Source: Pseudidiomarina indica (GTDB taxonomy: Bacteria; Pseudomonadota; Gammaproteobacteria; Enterobacterales; Alteromonadaceae). Taken from it: a stretch of 64,000 bases of DNA. This document shows, piece by piece, positions 8,970 through 17,519 of the stretch (the first letter of the stretch is position 1; each line of letters opens with the position of its first letter). Under the pieces are notes generated by a model. The model was not told the DNA's origin. It was given only the letters and a program-made list of their open reading frames with translations, and ran no database searches. The stretch spans positions 304,463-368,462 of the forward strand of contig JAJUHK010000001.1 of the NCBI GenBank assembly GCA_029279945.1. The letters run 5' to 3'. Made by a program: the position numbers and the translations under genes.

Positions 8970-9691
8970 TATTGCCGTTCAAGTTCTAAAATTAAACGTT
9001 CAGGTTGAACATAGCCTGGCAGCATTTGTCCTGACTCTAGGACGATGGCTGGAGTGCCACGCACCCCAAATTTTTGCCCCAAAGCAAAATGCTCATCCAC
9101 AGGATCAGCACAGCGCGCATTAGGAACCGGTTGATCGGTTTTAGCAGCAGTTAGCGCCGCTTGTTGATCAGCGGCACACCACACGTTACGTAATTGCTGC
9201 GCTGCTTGCCCCTGTAACCCTGTCCGAGGCCACGCCAGATAACGTACCGTTATTCCTAAGGCAAGATAATCGTCAAGACGCTCATGGAGCTGCCGGCAAT
9301 AGCCACAAGTATTGTCAGTAAAGACATGGATGACGTGCTTTTCCCGCGGAGCTTTAAATTCAATCACGCTATCGGCTACTTCGGCAAGCCCTGCAATACG
9401 CATGGTATTGAGTGCTAAATCACTGACGTTGGTAGGTTCATCACCGGTAATATCGTAGATTCGGCCACTGACTAAATGCTTACCATCCATACTCACATAG
9501 ACCAACCCTTGTTCCGTAATAACTTCTGCTAGCCCATCAATACGGGACGGCTGGACTGAACTCACCGCAAATCCCATGCGGGATAAATGACTGCTATCAA
9601 AATCTTCGATCTGCGCTGGCTGGCTGGCTTCTGGAGGCTGCCCACACGCCGCTAAAAATATGCTAACACCGATGACTGCCAATCGTTTCAT
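8969..9691 (-). CDS. dsbC: Thiol:disulfide interchange protein DsbC, with lipoprotein-type signal
   Basis: This 240-residue protein is the periplasmic disulfide isomerase. It has an N-terminal dimerisation region, then a thioredoxin fold with active site CGYC at 129-132 (FTDNTCGYCRQLHERL). A second cysteine pair (NVWCAAD and ARCADP) corresponds to the structural disulfide of DsbC. The signal sequence is unusual: MKRLAVIGVSIFLAAC ends in a textbook lipobox (L13-A14-A15-C16) followed by glycine, so the protein may be lipid-anchored, probably to the outer membrane, rather than soluble as in E. coli. It sits between xerD and recJ as usual. Confidence 0.93.
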   Translation of the reverse strand: MKRLAVIGVSIFLAACGQPPEASQPAQIEDFDSSHLSRMGFAVSSVQPSRIDGLAEVITEQGLVYVSMDGKHLVSGRIYDITGDEPTNVSDLALNTMRIAGLAEVADSVIEFKAPREKHVIHVFTDNTCGYCRQLHERLDDYLALGITVRYLAWPRTGLQGQAAQQLRNVWCAADQQAALTAAKTDQPVPNARCADPVDEHFALGQKFGVRGTPAIVLESGQMLPGYVQPERLILELERQ

Positions 9692-9727
9692 GAATGTTCC
9701 TATTGTTATGCCTGTTGAACTGTTTTG

Positions 9728-10648
9728 TTATGCCCGAGGGTGGTGTACCGCGTGCAACTGTTGTAGTCGTTCACGTGCCACATGGGTATAAATCTGCGTC
9801 GTCGATAAATCGCTATGACCAAGGAGCATCTGTAATACCCGCAAATCCGCCCCATGATTGAGTAAATGAGTCGCAAACGCATGGCGCAATGTATGCGGCG
9901 ATAAATGCGCACGGATATCTGCTTGTTCTGCATAATAACGAATTCGATACCAAAATGCTTGTCGGGTTAACGGCCCTCCCCGTCGCGTTACAAACAACCA
10001 GTCACCGGGCTGTTGGCAGAGCTTGTGCCGAGCTTCAGTAAGGTAATTTTCAAGCCATTCTAGTGCGACTTCACCAAGTGGCACTAAACGTTCTTTGTTC
10101 CCTTTACCGACAATACGGATCAATTCCTGTTGCCAATGCACTTGGTCGACTTGCAATTGCACCAATTCAGTAACCCGTACGCCGGTTGCATAAAGTACTT
10201 CTAGCATGGCCTTATCGCGTAACTGCACAGGGTCACTTAGATCGGGAGCAGCCAACAAGGCTTCAACTTCAGCTTCACTCAGGCTATGGGGGATAGCTTG
10301 CGGTTGTTTTGGTCGAGTTAAGCGAGCGGTTGGATCATGGCTACACCAGCGCTCTGAAACCGCATGTTGATAAAACTTTTTTAGGGCGCTTAAGGCTCGC
10401 GCAGTGCTGCGGGGGGATAATCCTTGCTGCCGACGCCAAAGCAGATATCGTTCGATATCTTGCTGTCTTGCATGGCGTAATTGGGTGTCTTGATATTGAC
10501 TTAAAAACCGTTGAAAACTACGCAGGTCGGTACGATACGCTGCACTCGTATGCTGGCTAACTGCCTGCTTCAACCACAAGCGATCCAAAAATGCAGCTAT
10601 ATCTTCTTCAACTGCAGTAGGAATCGTTACAACGGTTGTTTTAGTCAT
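9728..10648 (-). CDS. xerD: Site-specific tyrosine recombinase XerD
   Basis: The 306-residue recombinase resolves chromosome dimers at dif together with XerC. The N-terminal SAM-like core-binding domain spans about 15-105. The catalytic residues are all visible: R158 (ATGVRVTEL), K182 (GKGNKERLVPLG), H252-x-x-R255 (SPHTLRHAFATHLL), H278 (LLGHSDLSTTQIY) and the nucleophile Y287. Position upstream of dsbC and recJ distinguishes it from XerC. Fifteen bases separate it from the preceding quinone oxidoreductase gene on the same strand, so readthrough is possible. Confidence 0.94.
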   Translation of the reverse strand: MTKTTVVTIPTAVEEDIAAFLDRLWLKQAVSQHTSAAYRTDLRSFQRFLSQYQDTQLRHARQQDIERYLLWRRQQGLSPRSTARALSALKKFYQHAVSERWCSHDPTARLTRPKQPQAIPHSLSEAEVEALLAAPDLSDPVQLRDKAMLEVLYATGVRVTELVQLQVDQVHWQQELIRIVGKGNKERLVPLGEVALEWLENYLTEARHKLCQQPGDWLFVTRRGGPLTRQAFWYRIRYYAEQADIRAHLSPHTLRHAFATHLLNHGADLRVLQMLLGHSDLSTTQIYTHVARERLQQLHAVHHPRA

Positions 10649-10663
10649 GGCTCACATATCCCA

Positions 10664-11644
10664 CTAAACGTGCCAATCTAACACCAATTTCCCCTGTGTT
10701 GCATTATCGCGAAGCCGTTGAAAGGCCTCGTTGACCCCTGCAATGGGTATGACATCATCAATCATTGCAGCAATTTTGTTTTGCTCAAATAAATGCCATA
10801 CATGTTCGCCTAAGGCCTTCATAATTCGACCTTTAACTGACACCGGTTGGCTGCGCAGCGTGCTGCCGATAAGCCGCTGTCGCTTCATTAACAAGCGGCC
10901 AGCATCGAGTTCCCCCATACGTCCACCCATTAAACCAATGACGATCAGTCGACCATCAACATTCAGGACCTGCTGATCCCAGCTAAGATATTCACCGGCG
11001 ACCGGGTCCAAAATAATATCTGCGCCGCCCCAAGCTTTCACCGCATCAACAAAACTGCCGTGCCGGCGATTCCAAAGGCCACTGGCACCTAACTGCTGTG
11101 CTTGAGCTAGTTTACTGTCACTACCCGCCGTGGCAAAGGTTGGGTTACCAAATACTCGAGCTAATTGTAGGACCGCTTGGCCCACGCCACTTGCGGCGGC
11201 ATGAACCAAAATTCGCTCATTGGGTTGCGCTGCGGCAATATCATAAATATTAAACCAAGCAGTCGCATACACCTCACAAATGCCTGCGGCTGCGAGTAAA
11301 CTCATTCCGGCTGGTACCGGTAGTACTTGCACTGCTGGTACAGCTACGTACTCAGCATAGCCACCACCACTTAATAAGGCACAAACCTTATCACCGATTC
11401 GGATATCGTCAACATCGGCACCAACTGCTTGCACCACGCCACTTACTTCAAGTCCCAGTATCTTTGATGCTCCTGGCGGTGGCGGGTATTGCCCTGCAAG
11501 TTGCATCAAATCAGCACGATTCATCCCGCTGTATGCAACCTGAATGATTACCTCATCGGGCCGAACTTGCGGCAACTCACATTGTAACTGGATAGCCTGC
11601 TGGTTATCGCCAGCTACCCATGCGCGCATTCGACGTATAGACAT
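10664..11644 (-). CDS. NAD(P)H quinone oxidoreductase, PIG3 family
   Basis: The 326-residue protein is a zinc-free medium-chain dehydrogenase/reductase. The PIG3-type block SGMNRADLMQLAGQYPPPPG is at about 40-59, followed by ILGLEVSGVVQAVG, and the nucleotide-binding motif HAAASGVGQAVLQLA sits near 148-162. The family reduces quinones with NADPH. It is the third gene of a tight leftward group with yqjG and pirin, both also linked to quinone or flavonoid chemistry, so a shared role in quinone or electrophile detoxification is likely. The exact substrate cannot be read from sequence. Confidence 0.88.
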   Translation of the reverse strand: MSIRRMRAWVAGDNQQAIQLQCELPQVRPDEVIIQVAYSGMNRADLMQLAGQYPPPPGASKILGLEVSGVVQAVGADVDDIRIGDKVCALLSGGGYAEYVAVPAVQVLPVPAGMSLLAAAGICEVYATAWFNIYDIAAAQPNERILVHAAASGVGQAVLQLARVFGNPTFATAGSDSKLAQAQQLGASGLWNRRHGSFVDAVKAWGGADIILDPVAGEYLSWDQQVLNVDGRLIVIGLMGGRMGELDAGRLLMKRQRLIGSTLRSQPVSVKGRIMKALGEHVWHLFEQNKIAAMIDDVIPIAGVNEAFQRLRDNATQGKLVLDWHV

Positions 11645-11663
11645 AGTGTACCTCTGTTACATA

Positions 11664-12491
11664 TTAAGCCGTTAAGCGTCCTGCTTGATAATCACGAATG
11701 GCACGTTCAATTTCTGCGGAGGTGTTCATGACAAATGGGCCATACTGGGCAATAGGCTCACCAATTGGGTTTGCTGCCAGTATAATCATGCCTGCGGCTT
11801 CGTCTGCTTGCACGACGAGCGTGTCGTCCGGTGTTAATCGTAATAGCTCCCCACGGGTAACAATTTCACCATTCAATGAAACTTGTCCTTGATACACATA
11901 GGCTAACCGAGTTTGCTGTTGTTGGCTAGGAATGCTGATTTGTGCTCCGGCTTGTAGCCGCACGTCTATCATTAAAAATTGTTGTTCTGGCTGACTAATT
12001 GGCCCTACCTGTCCGTCATATTCACCAGCAATGATACGAATTTCAGCATTATCATAGGTAACTTTGCCCAGCATTTGTTCTGGATAATCAGCCCAATCGG
12101 CCGTTTCCATTTTGCGACAAGCTGGTAAGTTGAGCCACAATTGAAAGCCCCATAACAGACCATTCTCTTGTTTCGGCATTTCTGCATGAATAATACCTCG
12201 GGCCGCTTTCATCCATTGTGCACCACCAGCTTCAACGACGCCGGTATTGCCATTTGAATCACGATGTTCCATCCGCCCGGCCAACATATATGTTAGGGTG
12301 ACAAAACCTCGATGTGGATGTGGTGGGAACCCTGCAATATAATCATTCGGATCATCTGAACGAAATTCATCCAACATCAAAAACGGATCTTGGTAACGTA
12401 ATTTCGGCTGATTAATAATTCTCGTCAATTTCACTCCAGCGCCATCTTGCGCAGCGACCCCGCGGTGCCGACTCACAATTATTTGACTCAT
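11664..12491 (-). CDS. Pirin family protein
   Basis: This 275-residue bicupin has the pirin signature in its N-terminal cupin: PPHPHRGFVTLTYMLAGRME followed by HRDS, then GGAQWMKAARGIIHAEMP. These supply the three histidines and one glutamate that bind the metal in the family. Bacterial members such as E. coli YhhW oxidise quercetin, while others have regulatory roles, so function is not fixed. Its start overlaps the stop of the glutathionyl-hydroquinone reductase gene by 4 bases (ATGA), and the quinone reductase gene follows 19 bases later. Confidence 0.92.
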   Translation of the reverse strand: MSQIIVSRHRGVAAQDGAGVKLTRIINQPKLRYQDPFLMLDEFRSDDPNDYIAGFPPHPHRGFVTLTYMLAGRMEHRDSNGNTGVVEAGGAQWMKAARGIIHAEMPKQENGLLWGFQLWLNLPACRKMETADWADYPEQMLGKVTYDNAEIRIIAGEYDGQVGPISQPEQQFLMIDVRLQAGAQISIPSQQQQTRLAYVYQGQVSLNGEIVTRGELLRLTPDDTLVVQADEAAGMIILAANPIGEPIAQYGPFVMNTSAEIERAIRDYQAGRLTA

Positions 12492-13447
12492 AATACCTCT
12501 CCACGCTGATGTGGTTTCATAAAATCAAGCTCAGGTCCAACGGGCACTATACCAGTTGGGTTAATGGTGTCGTGACTACCGTAGTAATGGTGCTTAATGT
12601 GTTCCATATTAACTGTTTCAGCAATCCCTGGCACTTGATACAAGGCTCGTACATAAGCCCATAGATTGGGGTAATCGACCAAGCGTTTTAGGTTGGCTTT
12701 AAAATGCCCAACATAAACAGCGTCAAATCGAACCAGCGTAGTAAACAAGCGCCAATCTGCTTCAGTAAGCTGCTCCCCCACCAAAAACCGATGTTTTGTC
12801 AGATGCAGCTCAAGCTTATCTAGTGCCGCAAACAGCTCATGGAATGTTTCTTCATAAGCTTTCTGTGTTGTTGCGAAGCCGCACCGATACACGCCATTAT
12901 TAACCGCGTGATAGACAAAATCATTCATTGCATCGATTTCTGCCCGTAATGAGGCTGGACAAAAATCACGCATATTTCCAGTAATGCTGTTAAACACGCT
13001 GTTGAACATGCGAATAATGTCGGCTGATTCATTGCTGACGATGGTGTTGGTCTCCCGATCCCACAGAACTGGAACCGTTACACGGCCGCTGTATTTTGCG
13101 TCTGCTTTAAGATACAACTCATAGAGAAAGTTACTGCTGAATAGAGCGTCATGAAGAGGCTGTTGTGCAAACTCCCAACCATTTTCAAGCATCAGTGGAT
13201 GCACCACAGATACACCAATATGCTCTTCGAGCTGCTTTAATTTACGAAAAATCAATGTCCGATGTGCCCACGGACAGGCATAACTCACGTACAGATGGTA
13301 ACGACCACTGGTAGCTGGAAATTGCGCTAATGGATCGGCTTCAACCCAACGCCGAAATTGCGCTTCACTGCGCTCAAACTTTCCACCGGTACTATCAGTA
13401 TCGTACCATTGGTCGTGCCATTGACCATCGACTAATAAACCCATCAC
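12488..13447 (-). CDS. yqjG: Glutathionyl-hydroquinone reductase (YqjG, Xi-class GST)
   Basis: The 319-residue protein belongs to the Xi class of glutathione transferases, which reduce glutathionyl-hydroquinones using glutathione. The catalytic cysteine is C58 in SYACPWAHRTL, after the family N-terminus GLLVDGQWHDQWYDT and the block GKFERSEAQFRRWV. The all-helical C-terminal GST domain includes LVGEQLTEADWRLFTTLVRF. Start is ATG at 13447; the adjacent in-frame ATG at 13444 is equally possible. It leads the operon yqjG-pirin-quinone reductase. A direct repeat of TTGCATAY lies just upstream and may be an operator. Confidence 0.93.
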   Translation of the reverse strand: MMGLLVDGQWHDQWYDTDSTGGKFERSEAQFRRWVEADPLAQFPATSGRYHLYVSYACPWAHRTLIFRKLKQLEEHIGVSVVHPLMLENGWEFAQQPLHDALFSSNFLYELYLKADAKYSGRVTVPVLWDRETNTIVSNESADIIRMFNSVFNSITGNMRDFCPASLRAEIDAMNDFVYHAVNNGVYRCGFATTQKAYEETFHELFAALDKLELHLTKHRFLVGEQLTEADWRLFTTLVRFDAVYVGHFKANLKRLVDYPNLWAYVRALYQVPGIAETVNMEHIKHHYYGSHDTINPTGIVPVGPELDFMKPHQRGEVL

Positions 13448-13460
13448 TATCTCCTACGTA

Positions 13461-13477
13461 TTGCATATGTTGCATAC
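13461..13477. repeat. Direct repeat upstream of yqjG operon, candidate operator
   Basis: TTGCATAT (13461-13468) and TTGCATAC (13470-13477) are 8-base direct repeats at a 9-base period, 14-30 bases before the yqjG start. On the minus strand a TATACT-like -10 lies further upstream at about 13485-13490, so the repeat would sit around the transcription start, where a repressor could act. No regulator gene is adjacent. Confidence 0.4.
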
Positions 13478-13548
13478 TAATGAGTATAACGGGTAAATTA
13501 TCGAATGGTGATTGATAATATTGGGCGCTTACGTTCGAATAAATCGAA

Positions 13549-14691
13549 TTATTGTGTTTTATCAACGAACTCACTCACAACCTGAGCACTGAGCATATTT
13601 GCGTGTCGTTGGAGTTGTTGATGAAGTTCGGTGAACCGTTGCAAGGTAACTTCTACTTGTGGCTGTAGCTGTAACTCGAGTGCTTGAGTTAAGGCGTCGA
13701 CCGTTGCATCAGTTTGCGCAAATTCTGGTACCAATCGCTCGTTCGCTAATAAATTTGGCAGACTAAAAAATGGCGCTTTGAAGAGCCGTTTAATCAATTG
13801 GAAAGTTAACCAATTAAAGCGATAAGCGACCACCATAGGGCGCTTAATCAACATGGCTTCTAAGGTCACGGTTCCCGAGGTTAGCAATAACGCGTCACAA
13901 GCAGCCATCGTTGTACGCGACTGCCCTTCAATAATAGTAATAGGCACGTCTGCTGCGTACCGTTGGTGAAGTGCTTTAAATTGCGCTGCTCGCGCTGCGC
14001 TGATCATTGGTACCACAAAGTTGAGTTCTGGTTGTTGCCGATAAAGTTGCTGTGCAACTTGCAAAAATAGTGGTGCCATTCGTGCCAATTCACCTTTGCG
14101 ACTCCCAGGCAACAACCCAATCAAGCGTCCTTCACCCAACTGTAAGGCATTTCGCGCTTCGTGTTGTGACCATGTCATCGGAATTTCATCAGCCAGTGGG
14201 TGACCAACAAAAGTAGCCGGCAGTTGATGTTGATCATAAAATGATTTTTCAAATGGCAGTAGACACAAGACATGATCCACGGCCTTTTTAATGCCCTGAA
14301 TACGACCTTGGCGCCATGCCCATACCGAAGGGCTCACATAGTGTACGGTGGCAATACCTTCGGCTTTAAGTCGTTTGGCAATAGGTAGATTAAAATCTGG
14401 TGCATCAATACCGATGAATACCTGCGGACGGCGAGCTTTCAAGGTTGAAATCAGGAGACGGCGATGGCGCAATAATGTTGGCAACCTTCCTAACACTTCG
14501 GCCACCCCCATCACCGCAAGATCATCCATCGGTACCAAGCTTTGTAGGCCTTCCGCTTGCATCAGTGGGCCACCAACGCCAATAAACTCGGCAGTCGGAT
14601 ATCGTTGCCGTAATTCACGCAACATTCCTGCACCCAACAGATCACCAGAATGTTCGCCAGCAACAACTGCGATTAACGGAGCCGTGGTCAT
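13549..14691 (-). CDS. lpxB: Lipid-A-disaccharide synthase LpxB
   Basis: The 380-residue GT19 glycosyltransferase joins UDP-2,3-diacylglucosamine with lipid X to form the lipid A disaccharide at the inner membrane. Visible family blocks are VVAGEHSGDLLGAGML (9-24), FIGIDAPDFNLPIAKRLK (91-108), HYVSPSVWAWRQGRIQGIKK, LPFEKSFY and GLLPGSRKGELARM. It closes the lpxD-fabZ-lpxA-lpxB series, 18 bases after lpxA. The usual next genes rnhB and dnaE are absent; a small AT-rich gap and the yqjG operon follow instead. Confidence 0.97.
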   Translation of the reverse strand: MTTAPLIAVVAGEHSGDLLGAGMLRELRQRYPTAEFIGVGGPLMQAEGLQSLVPMDDLAVMGVAEVLGRLPTLLRHRRLLISTLKARRPQVFIGIDAPDFNLPIAKRLKAEGIATVHYVSPSVWAWRQGRIQGIKKAVDHVLCLLPFEKSFYDQHQLPATFVGHPLADEIPMTWSQHEARNALQLGEGRLIGLLPGSRKGELARMAPLFLQVAQQLYRQQPELNFVVPMISAARAAQFKALHQRYAADVPITIIEGQSRTTMAACDALLLTSGTVTLEAMLIKRPMVVAYRFNWLTFQLIKRLFKAPFFSLPNLLANERLVPEFAQTDATVDALTQALELQLQPQVEVTLQRFTELHQQLQRHANMLSAQVVSEFVDKTQ

Positions 14692-14709
14692 GACGTCAAC
14701 TATCCATAA

Positions 14710-15477
14710 TTAGCGGATAATGCCGCGCTTACTCGATAAGATAAAATCAATGAGCGGCGTTAGTTCTTCATCAGCATTGAGTTCTCGCATTTTTTCAACA
14801 GCCTCTGCCACTGTTAAACCTTGCCGATAAAGTAATTTATACGCTCGTTTAATAGCGGTAATTTGCTGAGGTGTAAAGCCGCGGCGTTTCAATCCTTCGC
14901 TATTGATCGTACGCGGTACTGCATTATGTCCTTGTGCCATAATGTATGGCGGGATATCTTGAACCACCACAGAATTCACTGCGGTAAAGGCATGCGCGCC
15001 AATTTTGCAAAATTGATGTACACCGGTAAAGCCACCTAAAATGGCCCAGTCACCCACATAAACGTGGCCAGCCAACGTGGTATTGTTCGCTAGAATAACA
15101 TGATTACCCACGACGCAATCATGCGCCACGTGAACATAGGCCATGAGGAGGTTATGACTACCAATTTCGGTGACACCTTGATCTTGAACGGTCCCCCGAT
15201 GGATCGTCACGCCTTCTCGAATCACGTTATAATCACCAATCACTAACCGAGTGGGTTCACCTTGATATTTTTTATCTTGGCAATCTTCTCCCACCGACGC
15301 GAATTGATAAATTCGGTTATGCTGCCCCAGTACTGTAGGCCCGCGCAAGACGACATGAGGTCCAATGACACAGTGGTCACCGATTTCCACATGCGGGCCA
15401 ACCACAGTATATGGACCAATACTGACATTGTTGCCAATGGACGCTGAGTCATCAATTATCGCGGTTGGATGAATCAC
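14710..15477 (-). CDS. lpxA: UDP-N-acetylglucosamine acyltransferase LpxA
   Basis: This 255-residue left-handed beta-helix protein catalyses the first step of lipid A synthesis, O-acylation of UDP-GlcNAc with a 3-hydroxyacyl-ACP. Hexapeptide repeats run from residue 2 to about 190. The catalytic histidine is in AYVHVAHDCVVGNH (H119), and the C-terminal helical domain begins near RTINSEGLKRRGF. The ATG directly abuts the fabZ stop with no spacer, so the two are tightly coupled. Confidence 0.97.
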   Translation of the reverse strand: MIHPTAIIDDSASIGNNVSIGPYTVVGPHVEIGDHCVIGPHVVLRGPTVLGQHNRIYQFASVGEDCQDKKYQGEPTRLVIGDYNVIREGVTIHRGTVQDQGVTEIGSHNLLMAYVHVAHDCVVGNHVILANNTTLAGHVYVGDWAILGGFTGVHQFCKIGAHAFTAVNSVVVQDIPPYIMAQGHNAVPRTINSEGLKRRGFTPQQITAIKRAYKLLYRQGLTVAEAVEKMRELNADEELTPLIDFILSSKRGIIR

Positions 15478-15930
15478 TTAACTTTCCCTTCTTGCACAGA
15501 TAATATCGCAGCTACATGCCAGTTCGCCGTCAACATCAGCGTGTCCTTTAAACACCCATATACCACGTCGTTCTTTCTCAAAGGTGACATGCAAATTAAG
15601 CGTATCACCAGGCAGTACTTGGCGCTTAAAGCGCGCGTTATCAATTCCCGCAAATAGGTAAAGATCGTTTACACCTGGACGGCTTGCTGTAATTTTAAAA
15701 CCCAATAGACCAGCGGCTTGTGCCAAGGCTTCGAGAATCAGCACGCCCGGAAAAATAGGGTTTTCTGGAAAGTGGCCGGTAAACACCGGTTCATTCATCG
15801 TCACATTTTTTACCGCATGAATACGTGACTGGTTATCACAGGCCACGACCTTATCCACCAACAAGAATGGGTAGCGATGCGGTAATAAACTTAAAATTTC
15901 TTTAATATCAAAAGCGCCATCTGTCGACAA
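15478..15930 (-). CDS. fabZ: 3-hydroxyacyl-ACP dehydratase FabZ
   Basis: The 150-residue hot-dog-fold enzyme dehydrates 3-hydroxyacyl-ACP in fatty acid elongation. The catalytic pair is H53 ([11 protein letters not shown]) and E67 ([10 protein letters not shown]), after the [14 protein letters not shown] block. It competes with LpxA for 3-hydroxymyristoyl-ACP, which explains its conserved place between lpxD and lpxA. It is 23 bases from lpxD, and lpxA begins immediately after it. Confidence 0.97.
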   Translation of the reverse strand: MSTDGAFDIKEILSLLPHRYPFLLVDKVVACDNQSRIHAVKNVTMNEPVFTGHFPENPIFPGVLILEALAQAAGLLGFKITASRPGVNDLYLFAGIDNARFKRQVLPGDTLNLHVTFEKERRGIWVFKGHADVDGELACSCDIICARRES

Positions 15931-15953
15931 AACATCATCCTCGTGACCAAAAA

Positions 15954-16979
15954 CTATTCACCTAACTTAAGCTTTTTCTCAATTGTTTTTACGCGTTGGA
16001 ATAAGTCATCCAGTTGACGATATCGTGCTCCATTACGTCGCCACTCGCGCTGCGGCGCGGCGGGGATACCTGATGCATAAGCCCCGGGCTCAGTAATTTC
16101 CTTAATTACCATCGAGAAGCCGCTAATTTGGACATCATCACAAATGGAAATATGTCCGTTAATTGCAGTGGCACCACCGATGAGGCAGCGTTTACCGATG
16201 CGGCAGCTTCCAGCCAACACCGTACAACCAGCAATCGCTGTATCTTCATCTATAAACACGTTATGGGCAATTTGGCATTGGTTATCGATAATCACACCGT
16301 TAGCAATAACAGTATCATCCAAAGCCCCACGATCTATGGTAGTACTAGCACCGATATCGACACGATCGCCGATCACGACCCGGCCTAGCTGGGGGATTTT
16401 AATCCATTTACCACCTTCGTTGGCCCAACCGAAGCCGTCGGCACCAATAATGCTGCCCGAATGAATCAGGCAATGGGCACCGATCACACAATCGTGGTAA
16501 ACCACCACATGCTGCCACAACTGCGTATGAGCACCAATCTGAGTACCCGGCCCAACATAACAACCAACACCAATGGTTACCCCATCGTCCAATACCACAT
16601 TTTCTGCGATGACGGCGTTGGCTCCAACGGATACGCCATCACCTAGTTTAGCAGTCGGATGAATTTGCGCACTCGGATGAATTCCCGATGCTGCTTGCGG
16701 GGTGGTATCTAGCAGTTGGGCAACCTTTGCAAAGCCTGCATAAGGGTTTTTCGTGCGTACTGCAGCAATCCCCGCTGGCACCTCAATATCTGGAGCAACA
16801 ATAACCGCACTCGCCCGTGTCGTATCTAATTGACTGCGATACTTAGCATTCGCTAAAAAGGCGATTTGTCCCGGTATGGCAGAAGCTAATGTTGCGACCG
16901 CAGTAATTATGAGCGAGCCATCACCATCAACTTCTGCGCCAATGGCGTCGGCGAGTTGCTGCAATGTCAATTCATGCAT
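15954..16979 (-). CDS. lpxD: UDP-3-O-acylglucosamine N-acyltransferase LpxD
   Basis: The 341-residue trimeric acyltransferase adds the second 3-hydroxyacyl chain in lipid A synthesis. It has the N-terminal uridine-binding domain (residues 1-100, [18 protein letters not shown]), a hexapeptide beta-helix, the catalytic histidine in [11 protein letters not shown], and a C-terminal helix ([19 protein letters not shown]). It starts 4 bases after the skp stop, as in the conserved bamA-skp-lpxD order. Confidence 0.97.
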   Translation of the reverse strand: MHELTLQQLADAIGAEVDGDGSLIITAVATLASAIPGQIAFLANAKYRSQLDTTRASAVIVAPDIEVPAGIAAVRTKNPYAGFAKVAQLLDTTPQAASGIHPSAQIHPTAKLGDGVSVGANAVIAENVVLDDGVTIGVGCYVGPGTQIGAHTQLWQHVVVYHDCVIGAHCLIHSGSIIGADGFGWANEGGKWIKIPQLGRVVIGDRVDIGASTTIDRGALDDTVIANGVIIDNQCQIAHNVFIDEDTAIAGCTVLAGSCRIGKRCLIGGATAINGHISICDDVQISGFSMVIKEITEPGAYASGIPAAPQREWRRNGARYRQLDDLFQRVKTIEKKLKLGE

Positions 16980-16983
16980 TCAA

Positions 16984-17499
16984 TTAATTTCCACCCGTCA
17001 TTTTCTTGACAACTGCATCGGTTAAATCTGCTGAATCAGCCGCGTAAAGTAATGCGCTGCTTTGCAATACCACATCGAACTTTTGCTCATTCGCAACAGC
17101 TTGCGTTTGGCGCATAACATCAGTCATCAACTGGTCACGTAACTCATTACCACGACGGTTCATATCTTCACGCAATGCTTTCAGTTTCAGTTGCCGCGTG
17201 GTTTCTAGCATTTCCATTTCACGTTCCATCGCTAAACGCTCAGTGTTTGACAAAATAGAAGCGTCGCGCTGTGCTTTTTCACTTAAACCACGCATTTGTT
17301 CTTCAATTTTGCTTACTTCATCAATTTGCTTTTTAAACTCGTCCTGTACTTGAGCTTCAAGGTTACGTGCTTGTGGTAGCTTTGATAATACTTCTTGAAT
17401 ACTGACGAAACCGATTTTTTGCTGAGCTTCAGCTGCATTAGCAAATAATGCAGTTGAAAGTAATGCTACAGCGATGCTTGTTTTAACAAAAGATTTCAC
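16984..17499 (-). CDS. skp: Periplasmic chaperone Skp (OmpH family)
   Basis: The 171-residue protein has a Sec signal peptide (MKSFVKTSIAVALLSTALFA, cleaved after NAAEA) and the long charged coiled coil of Skp between about residues 40 and 125. The trimeric chaperone holds unfolded outer-membrane proteins on the way to BamA. It is encoded directly after bamA (20 bases apart) and before lpxD. Length matches E. coli Skp (161). Confidence 0.94.
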   Translation of the reverse strand: MKSFVKTSIAVALLSTALFANAAEAQQKIGFVSIQEVLSKLPQARNLEAQVQDEFKKQIDEVSKIEEQMRGLSEKAQRDASILSNTERLAMEREMEMLETTRQLKLKALREDMNRRGNELRDQLMTDVMRQTQAVANEQKFDVVLQSSALLYAADSADLTDAVVKKMTGGN

Positions 17500-17519
17500 A
17501 TTTAACTCCTTGATATTTA

